A DNA stretch of 64,000 nt, from NCBI RefSeq assembly GCF_000774145.1, contig NZ_KN322987.1, forward strand, positions 1,360,871 through 1,424,870. Direction: 5' to 3'. This stretch comes from Pseudomonas mediterranea CFBP 5447 (GTDB taxonomy: Bacteria; Pseudomonadota; Gammaproteobacteria; Pseudomonadales; Pseudomonadaceae). The translations under genes and the position numbers were made by a program. Positions 53,847 through 62,770 of this stretch are shown in pieces. The notes under the pieces are model-generated. The model saw only the letters and a program-made list of their open reading frames with translations, made no database searches and was not told the DNA's origin. How positions within the stretch are numbered: position 1 is the first letter of the stretch; each line of letters starts with the position of its first letter.

Positions 53847-54284
53847 TCAGGCCAGGGCCTTGAGCACCGCTGCAATATCCTGCAAAACAGCGGCTTCGCC
53901 CTTCTCGCCCCAGTACAGGGTGATCATCTGCCGGTCGGCTTCGATCTTGTAGACGTTGGCAGGCAGCTTCCGGAAATGCTCGAGCAACGACTCGTCCTGG
54001 CAAATTTCCCGCCACTGATTGACCCAGGCGCCCGGTGCGCTTTGCCAGTAACTCCAACAGACCGGCTGCTTGCCGCGCCGGGGCCGATGGTACTGCGCGC
54101 AGGGGTTTGGAGGCTGGGGATCGATCCAGTGCGGCCATTCCTGAGGCACCAATTGCATGGCCAGGCCGAGGCGACGGGCCTCCATGCGCAGGGCCATGCG
54201 ACCGCTCTGTACACGGGACGGCCGCAACCATGCCAGAGGGCTTAATACCACCAGCAGGATTGACACCACTATCCAGACCGTCAT
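53847..54284 (-). CDS. Membrane-anchored hypothetical protein
   Basis: A 145-residue protein with one N-terminal TM segment (residues ~2-18, VWIVVSILLVVLSPLAWL) and a soluble domain with conserved-looking Trp/Cys motifs (PQEWPHWIDPQPPNPCAQYHRP, CWSYWQSAPGAWVNQWRE). The C-terminal half resembles a small alpha/beta domain. No named family. It is found beside fadB in other pseudomonads. The ATG at 54284 gives the TM segment at the very start. It diverges from the universal stress gene. Confidence 0.72.
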   Translation of the reverse strand: MTVWIVVSILLVVLSPLAWLRPSRVQSGRMALRMEARRLGLAMQLVPQEWPHWIDPQPPNPCAQYHRPRRGKQPVCWSYWQSAPGAWVNQWREICQDESLLEHFRKLPANVYKIEADRQMITLYWGEKGEAAVLQDIAAVLKALA

Positions 54285-54386
54285 ATCTGTACTCCCGAAT
54301 TCTGATGAGCCATTGACCCAGGTCGCCGTCAATGCGCTTGAAACCAGCCATACTTAACCGTATCGCCATTCTCTGGAGTGCTTTTC

Positions 54387-54827
54387 ATGTACTACGAACA
54401 CATCCTGGTCGCCGTCGACCTCACTGAAGAATGCGATCCCGTCATAAAACGCGCTCGCGCCCTGTGCGATGGCCGAGAGACCAAACTGTCACTTGTGCAT
54501 ATCGTCGAGCCGATGGCCATGGCCTTTGGCGGCGATGTCCCCATGGACCTTTCCCAACTGCAGCAACAGCAGTTCGATCAGGCCAAGGAACGCCTCGACC
54601 GCCTGATCGTGAAATACCCGGATTTAAAACGGGAGAACAGCCACCTGACCTACGGCCAGCCGCGCCAGGAGATCCATCACCTGGCCAAGGAACAGGGTTG
54701 CGACCTGATCGTCGTCGGCAGTCATGGACGCCATGGCCTGGCGCTGCTGCTGGGTTCCACCGCCAACGACGTGTTGCATGGCGCGCCTTGCGATGTGCTG
54801 GCGGTGCACCTGGTCAAGCGCGCATAA
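54387..54827 (+). CDS. Universal stress protein (UspA family)
   Basis: A 146-residue single UspA domain. It starts YEHILVAVDLTEECDPVIKRA and has the ATP-binding pattern G-x2-G-x8-G-S-T (GSHGRHGLALLLGSTAND), so it probably binds nucleotide. The family is induced by starvation, anaerobiosis or oxidative stress. GGAG lies 11 nt before the ATG. It is monocistronic, followed by a type-B repeat that probably serves as terminator. Confidence 0.92.
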   Translation: MYYEHILVAVDLTEECDPVIKRARALCDGRETKLSLVHIVEPMAMAFGGDVPMDLSQLQQQQFDQAKERLDRLIVKYPDLKRENSHLTYGQPRQEIHHLAKEQGCDLIVVGSHGRHGLALLLGSTANDVLHGAPCDVLAVHLVKRA

Positions 54828-54866
54828 CCCCTGTGGGAACTGTTCACTCGGGCATTCAATGAAACT

Positions 54867-54960
54867 TGTGGCGAGGGAGCTTGCTCCCGCTTGAGTGCAA
54901 AGCACTCACAAAAAAATGGGGCCGCTTCGCAGCCCAGCGGGAGCAAGCTCCCTCGCCACA
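54867..54960. repeat. Long palindromic repeat (type B)
   Basis: Arms TGTGGCGAGGGAGCTTGC and GCAAGCTCCCTCGCCACA, inner hairpin GAGTGC/GCACTC followed by ACAAAAAAA. It lies between the convergent usp and uup genes, where the A run gives a leftward T tract. Confidence 0.85.
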
Positions 54961-54980
54961 ATGATTCAGGCTATGAGGGA

Positions 54981-56897
54981 TTACGCATCCAGCTCGGCCC
55001 AACGCTCCACCAGCGCATCCAACTCAGCCTGCAACTGCTCCAGGTGCGCAATCACCTTGGCGGTTTCCGCAGCCGGTCGCTGGTAGAAGCCGGCATCGGC
55101 CATCTCGGCCTGAACTGCGGCAATCTGCGCTTCCTTGGCATCGATATCACCCGGCAACGCTTCCAGCTCGCGCTGCAGCTTGTAGCTGAGCTTCTTCTTG
55201 GCCGGGGTCGGGGCTGCGGCAGCTACCGGAGCAGGCTCGGCCTTGACCACGGCCGAATTCAAGTCGGCCTTGCCGGACTTGCTCTCGGTCACGCCCAAGA
55301 GCCGTGGTGAGCCACCCTGGCGCAGCCAGTCCTGATACCCGCCGACGTATTCGCGAACCCGACCTTCGCCTTCGAATACCAGGGTGCTGGTCACCACGTT
55401 GTCGAGGAATGCCCGGTCGTGGCTGACCATCAGCACGGTACCGTTGAAGGTCAACAGCACTTCTTCCAGCAATTCGAGGGTTTCCACGTCCAGGTCGTTG
55501 GTCGGTTCGTCGAGCACCAGCAGGTTCGCCGGCTTGCTGAACAGTTTCGCCAGCAGCAGACGGGCGCGCTCGCCACCGGACAGCGCCTTGACCGGCGTAC
55601 GGGCACGCTGGGGGCTGAACAGGAAATCACCCAGGTAGCTCAATACATGGCGGCTCTGGCCATCGATCTCGATGAAGTCGCGGCCTTCGGCCACGTTGTC
55701 GATCACGGTCTTTTCCAGGTCCAACTGGTGACGCAACTGGTCGAAGTAGGCGACATCGATCTTCGTCCCCTCTTCCACCTTGCCGCTGGACGGCACCAGG
55801 CCACCGAGCATCAGCTTGAGCAAGGTGGTCTTGCCGGTGCCATTGGCACCCAGCAGGCCAATGCGGTCGCCGCGCTGCAGGACCATGGAGAAGTCCTTGA
55901 CCAGGAACGGCCCGTCGGGATGGGCGAAGCTGACGTTTTCCAGCACCATCACCTGCTTGCCAGATTTTTCAGCGGTTTCCAGCTGGATATTGGCCTTGCC
56001 GGTGCGCTCGCGACGCTCGCTGCGCTCGACGCGCAAAGCCTTGAGGGCGCGTACGCGACCTTCGTTACGGGTACGACGGGCCTTGATGCCCTGGCGGATC
56101 CAGACTTCTTCCTGGGCCAGGCGCTTGTCGAACAACGCGTTGGCGGTTTCTTCCGCCGCCAGGACCGCTTCCTTGTGCACCAGGAAACTGGCGTAGTCGC
56201 CGTTCCAGTCGATCAGGCCGCCACGATCCAGCTCAAGGATGCGGGTCGCCAGGTTCTGCAGGAAGGAACGGTCGTGGGTGATGAACAGCACCGCCCCCTG
56301 GAAATCCTTCAAGGCTTCTTCAAGCCAGGCGATGGCGCCGATGTCCAGGTGGTTGGTCGGTTCGTCGAGCAGCAGCAGGTCCGGTTCGGAAACCAGGGCC
56401 TGGGCCAGCAGCACGCGACGACGCCAGCCGCCGGATAACTCGGCCAGGGTCTTGTCGGCCGGCAGTTGCAGGCGGCTCAGGGTGCTGTCGACCAGTTGCT
56501 GCAGACGCCAGCCGTCGCGGGCTTCGAGGTCGTGCTGCACATGCATCAGTTTTTCCAGGTCGGCATCGGTGACGATGTTCTGGCTCAGGTGGTGATATTC
56601 GGCCAGCAGCGCGCCGACACCGTCCAGGCCTTCGGCAACCACATCGAACACCGTCCGCTCGTCGGCCAACGGCAGTTCCTGGGGCAACTCACCGATTTTC
56701 AGGCCGGGGGCACGCCAGACCGAGCCGTCGTCGGGCTTCTGGTCGCCCTTGACCAGCTTCATCATGCTGGACTTGCCGGTACCGTTACGGCCGATGATGC
56801 ACACCCGCTCACCACGGGCGATCTGCCAGGACACCTTGTCCAACAACGGCATCGCGCCGAAAGCAAGGGACACATCGCTGAATTTGAGCAGGGTCAT
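54981..56897 (-). CDS. uup: ABC-F ATPase Uup
   Basis: A 638-residue ABC-F protein with two ATPase cassettes: Walker A GRNGTGKS with signature LSGGWRRRVLLAQAL, and GANGTGKT with LSGGERARLLLAKLF. They are separated by a P-site linker (~240-320, ERRERTGKANIQLE). There are no TM segments. The C-terminal extension (~540-638) is an Ala/Pro linker and a coiled coil, as in Uup, which binds DNA or ribosomes and affects transposon precise excision. The ATG at 56897 fits the TLLKFSDVSLAFG start. Confidence 0.93.
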   Translation of the reverse strand: MTLLKFSDVSLAFGAMPLLDKVSWQIARGERVCIIGRNGTGKSSMMKLVKGDQKPDDGSVWRAPGLKIGELPQELPLADERTVFDVVAEGLDGVGALLAEYHHLSQNIVTDADLEKLMHVQHDLEARDGWRLQQLVDSTLSRLQLPADKTLAELSGGWRRRVLLAQALVSEPDLLLLDEPTNHLDIGAIAWLEEALKDFQGAVLFITHDRSFLQNLATRILELDRGGLIDWNGDYASFLVHKEAVLAAEETANALFDKRLAQEEVWIRQGIKARRTRNEGRVRALKALRVERSERRERTGKANIQLETAEKSGKQVMVLENVSFAHPDGPFLVKDFSMVLQRGDRIGLLGANGTGKTTLLKLMLGGLVPSSGKVEEGTKIDVAYFDQLRHQLDLEKTVIDNVAEGRDFIEIDGQSRHVLSYLGDFLFSPQRARTPVKALSGGERARLLLAKLFSKPANLLVLDEPTNDLDVETLELLEEVLLTFNGTVLMVSHDRAFLDNVVTSTLVFEGEGRVREYVGGYQDWLRQGGSPRLLGVTESKSGKADLNSAVVKAEPAPVAAAAPTPAKKKLSYKLQRELEALPGDIDAKEAQIAAVQAEMADAGFYQRPAAETAKVIAHLEQLQAELDALVERWAELDA

Positions 56898-57110
56898 GAG
56901 CTTCTCCAAAAACCGGGCGCGCATTCTACCTGAGATGAGACTTCAGGGGTCCGCCATTTTCTTCGTTGAAGCACTCTGCATAACAAATGTTGCGAACTTG
57001 CGCCGACGACCCCGCAAAGCTTTCGCCGGTTGCTGGCAAAAGGCTAAGCTACAGACAGTTACCCTGGGTTACCCCTTGGGCTTTTCATGTTTTTTCTGCC
57101 CGGATGTCTC

Positions 57111-59039
57111 ATGCGCAGTCGCCTTATTACTGTTCTGTCTTGTTTTTTTGTGTGTGCCACTGCCGTTCAAACCGCTCAAGCGGTGGATATATCTACCCAG
57201 CGCCAATATTACGATGAAGCCAAGCGAGCCTTGGCCAAGGGTGATTCCGGCCCCTATTTTCGCTATAGCCAGGCCCTGCGCGATTACCCGCTGGAACCCT
57301 ACCTGGCCTATGACGAACTGACCGCTCGCCTCAAGAGCGCGAGCAACGCCGAAATCGAGAAGTTCCTCGCCGAACACGGCGACCTGCCCCAGGCCAACTG
57401 GATGAAGCTGCGCTGGTTGCGCTGGCTGGCCGAGCGCGGCGACTGGGCGACCTTCGTCAAATACTACGACCCCAAGCTCAACTTCACCGAGCTGGACTGC
57501 CTCAACGCCCAGTACCAGCTCAGCCATGGCCTCAAGGCCGAGGGCTACGCCAATACGGAAAAGCTCTGGCTCACCGGTAAATCCCAACCCCAGGCCTGCG
57601 ACGCGCTGTTCGGCCTGTGGGCCTCCCAAGGCCAGTTGACCGAGCAGAAACGCTGGGAGCGCGCCAAACTGGCGGCCCAGGCCCGCAACTATCCACTGGC
57701 CAACAGCCTGGTCAGCGGCCTGGTCACCCTCGCCCCTCGCGGCAAATTGCTGGTGGACGTGGCGCAGAAACCCGAATTGCTCAACCAGCCCTCGCGTTTC
57801 GTCCCGGCCGATGAGCCGATGTCGGACATCGTCAGCCTCGGCCTGCGTCGCCTCGCCCGCCAGGATCCGGATAAAGCCATGGCATTGCTGGACGGCTACG
57901 CCAGCACCATGCATTTTTCCCGCGACGAAAAAGTCGCCATCGCCCGGGAGATCGGCCTGACCCTGGCCAAGCGCTTCGACAGTCGCGCCCTCGACGTGAT
58001 GACCCAATATGACCCGGAACTGCGAGACGACACGGTTTCCGAATGGCGCCTGCGCCTGCTGCTGCGCCTGGGTCGCTGGGACGACGCCTATCAGTTGACC
58101 CGTCGCCTGCCCGAGTCACTGGCCACCACCAACCGCTGGCGTTACTGGCAGGCCCGCAGCCTGGAGCTGGCTCAACCGCAGAACCCCGAAGCCTTGACGC
58201 TCTACAAACACCTGGCCCGCGAGCGGGATTTCTATGGTTTCCTGGCCGCCGACCGCTCCCAATCGCCCTACTCGCTCGCCAACAAGCCCTTGGTGCTGAG
58301 CCAGGCGCTGATCAACAAAGTGCGCAACACGCCGGGTGTCCGCCGGGCCCTGGAATTCCATGCCCGCGGGCAGATCGTCGACGGGCGCCGCGAGTGGTAT
58401 CACGTTAGCCGGCATTTCAGCCGCGACGAAATGGTCGCCCAGGCGAAGCTGGCCTACGACCTGAAATGGTATTTCCCGGCCATCCGCACCATCAGCCAGG
58501 CCAAGTACTGGGACGACCTGGACATCCGTTTCCCGATGGCGCACCGCGATACCCTGGTGCGCGAAGCCAAGGTCCGTGGTCTGCATTCGAGCTGGGTGTT
58601 CGCGATCACCCGCCAGGAAAGCGCCTTCATGGATGACGCGCGCTCCGGCGTGGGCGCCGCCGGCCTGATGCAATTGATGCCCGGTACCGCCAAGGAAACC
58701 GCGCGCAAATTCAGCATTCCCCTGGCTTCGCCCCAGCAGGTGCTGGATCCGGACAAGAACATCGAACTCGGCGCAGCGTACCTGAGCCAGGTCCACAGCC
58801 AGTTCAACGGCAACCGCGTCCTGGCTTCGGCCGCCTACAACGCCGGCCCCGGCCGCGTACGCCAATGGCTGCGCGGCGCCGATCACCTGAGCTTCGACGT
58901 CTGGGTCGAAAGCATCCCCTTCGACGAAACCCGCCAATACGTGCAGAACGTCTTGTCCTACTCGGTGATCTATGGCCAGAAACTCAACTCGCCGCAACCG
59001 CTGGTGGACTGGCATGAGCGGTATTTTGACGATCAGTGA
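57111..59039 (+). CDS. slt: Soluble lytic murein transglycosylase
   Basis: A 642-residue periplasmic enzyme cleaving the MurNAc-GlcNAc bond with 1,6-anhydro product. A signal peptide (~1-24, LITVLSCFFVCATAVQTAQA) is followed by the long superhelical U-domain of helical repeats (~30-400), the linker, and the C-terminal SLT lysozyme-like domain. There the catalytic Glu503 is in ITRQESAFMDDARSGVGAAGLMQLMPGTA and the AYNAGPGRVRQW motif follows. The start at 57111 gives a normal signal peptide; an ATG at 57087 has no ribosome-binding site. A REPIN follows. Confidence 0.95.
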   Translation: MRSRLITVLSCFFVCATAVQTAQAVDISTQRQYYDEAKRALAKGDSGPYFRYSQALRDYPLEPYLAYDELTARLKSASNAEIEKFLAEHGDLPQANWMKLRWLRWLAERGDWATFVKYYDPKLNFTELDCLNAQYQLSHGLKAEGYANTEKLWLTGKSQPQACDALFGLWASQGQLTEQKRWERAKLAAQARNYPLANSLVSGLVTLAPRGKLLVDVAQKPELLNQPSRFVPADEPMSDIVSLGLRRLARQDPDKAMALLDGYASTMHFSRDEKVAIAREIGLTLAKRFDSRALDVMTQYDPELRDDTVSEWRLRLLLRLGRWDDAYQLTRRLPESLATTNRWRYWQARSLELAQPQNPEALTLYKHLARERDFYGFLAADRSQSPYSLANKPLVLSQALINKVRNTPGVRRALEFHARGQIVDGRREWYHVSRHFSRDEMVAQAKLAYDLKWYFPAIRTISQAKYWDDLDIRFPMAHRDTLVREAKVRGLHSSWVFAITRQESAFMDDARSGVGAAGLMQLMPGTAKETARKFSIPLASPQQVLDPDKNIELGAAYLSQVHSQFNGNRVLASAAYNAGPGRVRQWLRGADHLSFDVWVESIPFDETRQYVQNVLSYSVIYGQKLNSPQPLVDWHERYFDDQ

Positions 59040-59100
59040 GCGCAGTAGCGACGAGTATCAAGCTTCAAGCGGCAAGCTGTACCTGAGAAGCAAATAAACC

Positions 59101-59189
59101 TGTGGGAGCGAGCCTGCTCGCGATGGCGTCAGCACAATCACATCACCGCAAGCTGACATACCGTTATCGCGAGCAGGCTCGCTCCCACA
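59101..59189. repeat. REPIN (two inverted REP sequences)
   Basis: REP copies at 59101-59123 and 59166-59189 in opposite orientation, between the convergent slt and fic-type genes. A diverged AGCTTCAAGCGGCAAGCT repeat lies just before it (59060-59077). Confidence 0.85.
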
Positions 59190-59213
59190 TTGGGGGGTAT
59201 GTGCCAGCAAGTC

Positions 59214-60242
59214 TCAGCCAAGCTGTGCCAAGGCCTGCTTGCCTGGCAGAGTGAGGCGATACCGTTGCGTCGGACTGCTGGGCGACTCTGGATCGGTCAT
59301 CTCGATCAAGCCCGCCGTCAATGCCGGCTTGAGGTAGTTACCCCGAAAGGTAGCCTTGTGTACCAATCCCAATTTCCCCATCAGCTCACTGATTTTCAGT
59401 GGAGGCCCGCTGCCCAGTGTTTGAAGCAGCTTGGCTACTGGGTCGGTTACTAGGTCGGTTACTAGGTCGGTGGTCGGCTCATTACGAATCGCCTCCCCAA
59501 GTGCGATGTTCAGCGACTGCAGCATGAACTCCACGAAAGGCGTTGCCTCGGCAAGCCGGTCGGCGGCCGATAATGCAGCGTAGTAAGCGTCCTGTTGGTC
59601 GCGAATGACTGCCTCAACCGGCAAATAAGCCAGAATCGGCCTCCACCGGCTGAGAATCAGGGTTTGCCAGAGACGCCCCATTCTCCCGTTCCCGTCAGCG
59701 AACGGGTGAATGAACTCGAATTCATAGTGAAAAACGCAGCTGATCACCAGCGGATGCCAATCGCATGACCCGACCCACGCCAGCAGATCGTCGATCAGAT
59801 GCCCCACACGGCTGGGGGGCGGAGCCATATGCACCAATTGGTCGCCCCGATAGATACCTACTCCAGCACGGCGAAACTGCCCTGCATCGTCAATCAAGCC
59901 CTGCATCAGTAGCTCATGTGCTCGAAGCAGGTCGGTCCGACTGTCAGGCCCCCAATCAGGCATGGCCTCGTAAGCGGCAAAGGCATTGCGCACTTCCTGG
60001 ATCTCACGGGGTAACCCCAACACCCGCTGTCCGGCCAGAACCGCAGTGACCTGCTCGACACTCAAGGTATTGTTTTCAATCGCCAACGAGGCGTGAATCG
60101 TGCGGATCCGGTTTCCACGGCGCAATTGCGGAGTCTGTTGGTGATCATTGACAGCCGAAAGCTGACCGATCTGCTCGCTGATGTCAGCAATCAACCCCAG
60201 CATCCGGGTCGTCAATGTCAACGGTGGCGCGTAACGACTCAT
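59214..60242 (-). CDS. Fic-domain protein, class II (self-inhibited), with C-terminal winged helix
   Basis: A 342-residue Fic protein. An N-terminal inhibitory motif S52-L-A-I-E56-N57 fits (S/T)xxxE(G/N), so the autoinhibitory helix is on the same chain. The catalytic HPFADGNGRMGR spans residues 179-190 with His179. The C-terminal ~65 residues (KLLQTLGSGPPLKISELMGKLGLVHKATFRGNYLKPALTAGLIEMTD) form a winged-helix DNA-binding-like domain. A 12-bp tandem repeat gives the TDLVTDLVTDPV sequence in the linker. The start at 60242 is chosen for the MSRYAPPLTL beginning. It follows the ABC exporter gene on the same strand after 60 bp. The AMPylation target is unknown. Confidence 0.87.
   Translation of the reverse strand: MSRYAPPLTLTTRMLGLIADISEQIGQLSAVNDHQQTPQLRRGNRIRTIHASLAIENNTLSVEQVTAVLAGQRVLGLPREIQEVRNAFAAYEAMPDWGPDSRTDLLRAHELLMQGLIDDAGQFRRAGVGIYRGDQLVHMAPPPSRVGHLIDDLLAWVGSCDWHPLVISCVFHYEFEFIHPFADGNGRMGRLWQTLILSRWRPILAYLPVEAVIRDQQDAYYAALSAADRLAEATPFVEFMLQSLNIALGEAIRNEPTTDLVTDLVTDPVAKLLQTLGSGPPLKISELMGKLGLVHKATFRGNYLKPALTAGLIEMTDPESPSSPTQRYRLTLPGKQALAQLG
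59443..59478. repeat. 12-bp tandem repeat in Fic gene
   Basis: Unit GGTCGGTTACTA is present twice fully (59443-59466) and a third time partially, inside the coding frame of the Fic protein. It encodes repeated T-D-L-V and could vary by slippage in steps of four residues. Confidence 0.75.
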
Positions 60243-60302
60243 ACCCTTATCCAAGCCAGATAAACAGTACGACATGATGCCCCACATGGGCGCCAACAGC
60301 AC

Positions 60303-62072
60303 TCATTGAGCCACCTCCCCTTGCTGGTTGAACTGCAACGCCGCCAACCGCGCATACAGCTCATTGCTGGCAACCAGTTCCTGATGCGTGCCCACCGCCA
60401 CCACCCTGCCCTGATCCATCACCGCGATCCGGTCGGCGTTCTTCACCGTGGCCAGACGGTGGGCGATGACCAGGGTGGTGCGGTTTTTCATCAGGTTGGG
60501 CAAGGCTTGCTGGATCAGGTGTTCGCTTTGCGCGTCGAGGGCGCTGGTGGCTTCGTCCAGCAGCAGGATCGGCGCGTCCACCAACAATGCCCGGGCGATG
60601 GCCAGGCGTTGGCGTTGGCCGCCGGATAATCCGAGGCCACCGTCGCCCAGGTGGGTCTGGTAGCCCTCGGGCATCTTTTCGATGAAGTCGTGGGCATGGG
60701 CGATCCGGGCCGCTTCGCGCACTTGCTCGGCAGTGGCGTCGGGATTGCCGTAGCGGATGTTTTCTTCCACGGTGCCGAAAAACAGCGCCGGGTTCTGTGA
60801 AACCAGAGCGAAATGACGGCGCAGGTCCAGGGGGTCGAGTCGGGTCAACGGCACATCGTCGATGAGGATCCGGCCTTGGGCCGGGTCGTAGAAGCGCAAT
60901 AGCAGGTCATACACCGTCGACTTACCCGCACCGGACGGTCCGACCAGGGCGAGGGTCTCGCCGGCATTGACCGTCAGGTCCAGGCCATCGAGCGCAAAGC
61001 TTTCCGGCCGGGACGGATAGGAGAACCGTACGCCTTCGAGACGCAGATCGCCCCGGACCCGCTCGGGCAACGTTATCAGGTCCGAGGTTGGAGGCTGGAT
61101 GATGTTCTGCGAGCGCAACAATTCGGCGATACGTTCGGCCGCGCCGGCGGCCCGCTGCAGCTCGCCGATCACCTCGCTCAGCGTACCGAAGGCGCTGCCG
61201 ACGATCAGGCTGTAGAACACGAACGCCGCCAGCTCACCGCCGGAAATCCGTCCGGCGATCACGTCCATACCGCCCACCCAGAGCATCACGCCCACCGCCC
61301 CCAGCACCAGTACGATCACCAGGGTGATCAGCCAGGCCCGCTGGGCGATGCGTTTGCGTGCGGTCTCGAACGCCTGCTCCACCGTGACGGCAAAGCGTCG
61401 CTCATCCTGGACCTGGTGATTGTAGGCCTGCACGGTCTTGATCTGGCCCAGGGTTTCGGAAACGTAGCTGCCGACATCGGCGATGCGGTCCTGGCTCTGG
61501 CGAGACAGGCTGCGTACCCGACGCCCGAACACCAGGATCGGCGCCAACACCAGTGGCAGGGCAATCACCACGATGCTGGTGAGCTTGGGGTTGGTGATGA
61601 ACAACAGCACGATGCCGCCGATCACCATCAGGGCGTTGCGCAGAAACAATGACAAGGAGGAACCGATCACCGATTGCAGCAAGGTGGTGTCGGCGGTCAG
61701 GCGTGACTGGATCTCCGAGCTGCGGTTGTTTTCATAGAACCCCGGGTGCAGGTACACCAGATGGTTGAAAACCTGTCGCCGGATGTCGGCCACCACGCGC
61801 TCGCCAATCCACGACACCAGGTAGAACCGGGAGAAAGTCCCGATCGCCAGGCCTATCACCAGCACCATGAACAAGCCGATGGACTGGTTCAGCAACTGCG
61901 GAGAACGGGTCATGAAACCCTGGTCCACCAGCAGCCGGATACCCTGCCCCATGGACAGGGTGATGCCCGCCGTGACGATGAGCGCCAGCAATGCACCGGC
62001 GACCTGCTTGCGGTAAGGAGCGATAAAACCACTGGCCAGGCCAATGGCGCGGCGATGTCGGGACGAAAGCAT
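60303..62072 (-). CDS. ABC exporter, MsbA-related (fused permease-ATPase)
   Basis: A 589-residue half-exporter. Six TM segments occupy residues ~15-310 (KQVAGALLALIVTAGITLSMGQGIRLLVDQG is TM1). The ATPase has Walker A GPSGAGKST, the signature LSGGQRQRLAIARALLVDAPILLLDEATSALD and the H-loop IAHRLATVKNAD. It matches the MsbA-related (TIGR02204) group rather than MsbA itself, and the substrate is unknown. The ATG at 62072 has GGAT 7 nt upstream; two earlier ATGs are possible. The Fic gene follows 60 bp downstream on the same strand. Confidence 0.9.
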   Translation of the reverse strand: MLSSRHRRAIGLASGFIAPYRKQVAGALLALIVTAGITLSMGQGIRLLVDQGFMTRSPQLLNQSIGLFMVLVIGLAIGTFSRFYLVSWIGERVVADIRRQVFNHLVYLHPGFYENNRSSEIQSRLTADTTLLQSVIGSSLSLFLRNALMVIGGIVLLFITNPKLTSIVVIALPLVLAPILVFGRRVRSLSRQSQDRIADVGSYVSETLGQIKTVQAYNHQVQDERRFAVTVEQAFETARKRIAQRAWLITLVIVLVLGAVGVMLWVGGMDVIAGRISGGELAAFVFYSLIVGSAFGTLSEVIGELQRAAGAAERIAELLRSQNIIQPPTSDLITLPERVRGDLRLEGVRFSYPSRPESFALDGLDLTVNAGETLALVGPSGAGKSTVYDLLLRFYDPAQGRILIDDVPLTRLDPLDLRRHFALVSQNPALFFGTVEENIRYGNPDATAEQVREAARIAHAHDFIEKMPEGYQTHLGDGGLGLSGGQRQRLAIARALLVDAPILLLDEATSALDAQSEHLIQQALPNLMKNRTTLVIAHRLATVKNADRIAVMDQGRVVAVGTHQELVASNELYARLAALQFNQQGEVAQ

Positions 62073-62184
62073 CAGTAGCATCCGATAATGCAACAGGGAA
62101 AGAATGGGGCGACAGTACCGAAGCGCGGCGGAACCTCTTTGAATCAGAATGAGTCAGGTTAAATATGACCGCGACGACTACCGA

Positions 62185-62344
62185 CTAGGCTCTGTACGAA
62201 AAGTCTTGAGACGAAGGTCAGGCAAGGCGAAAACAGCCGAGGAACGCCCGGGGTCGCGTCCGACTGTACTGGAGTACATGAGCATTCCGAGGCTGTTTTC
62301 AACGCAGCATGAACGAGTATCAAGGCTTTTCGTACAGAGCCTAG
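62185..62344. mobile_element. 160-bp MITE-like inverted-repeat element
   Basis: Terminal inverted repeats of 25 bp with one mismatch (left from CTAGGCTCTGTACGAAAAG at 62185; right ending 62344). If the repeat proper starts at GGCTCTG, the flanks TA on both sides fit a TA target duplication. Inside are GAAAACAGCC/GGCTGTTTTC arms and a small hairpin TGTACT-GG-AGTACA. There is no coding capacity. It lies between the ABC exporter and PA1571-type genes. Confidence 0.65.
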
Positions 62345-62485
62345 AGAGTATCGGTCTAAAGTCTGACTGGAAACGTACAAGTATTTCTGTTTGAGTAGAG
62401 CTGTCGCCATGACCGACAAGGAGTGTCATTTCTCAGTCACCTGACGACAATACAGTAGGCACACAACCTGATGAGGAGACAGGCC

Positions 62486-62665
62486 ATGTCCTTGCAACAC
62501 AGCAGCGACGACAAGATTCAAGTGATCCGCACGCAACCGGACCAGTCCCTGGGCTGCTCGTTCATCGACGCCCAAGGGCGCGAAGTACCGATCACCGAAG
62601 AGATGATCCAGAAAGCCTGCAGCGAACTGGAAGAACGACTGGTCAAGCCTGCCGAACAAAAGTGA
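62486..62665 (+). CDS. PA1571-family small protein
   Basis: A 59-residue acidic protein (SLQHSSDDKIQVIRTQPDQSLGCSFIDAQGREVPITEEMIQKACSELEERL) of a Pseudomonas-specific family of unknown function. GAGGAG lies 9 nt upstream of the ATG at 62486. It has its own terminator and is apparently monocistronic. Confidence 0.85.
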   Translation: MSLQHSSDDKIQVIRTQPDQSLGCSFIDAQGREVPITEEMIQKACSELEERLVKPAEQK

Positions 62666-62684
62666 TACAGCCCGTCTTCGATTG

Positions 62685-62710
62685 AACCCGACCTAGATGT
62701 CGGGTTTTTT
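62685..62710 (+). terminator. Rho-independent terminator of PA1571-type gene
   Basis: Stem AACCCGAC/GTCGGGTT with a 6-nt loop and T6 tail, 20 bp after the stop. Confidence 0.9.
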
Positions 62711-62735
62711 GTGCCCATGGACTCTACCACCCTGT

Positions 62736-62754
62736 AGCAAGCTCCCTCGCCACA
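62736..62754. repeat. Half of a type-B repeat
   Basis: GCAAGCTCCCTCGCCACA is the right arm of the type-B palindrome without its partner, so it is a degenerate or truncated copy. Confidence 0.7.
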
Positions 62755-62770
62755 ACAGCAACCCCGTGGA

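Noticed and set aside
53606..53863. 85-codon rightward open frame near the candidate small RNA
   Set aside because: No ribosome-binding site, it reads through the intrinsic terminator, and the translation shows no structure.
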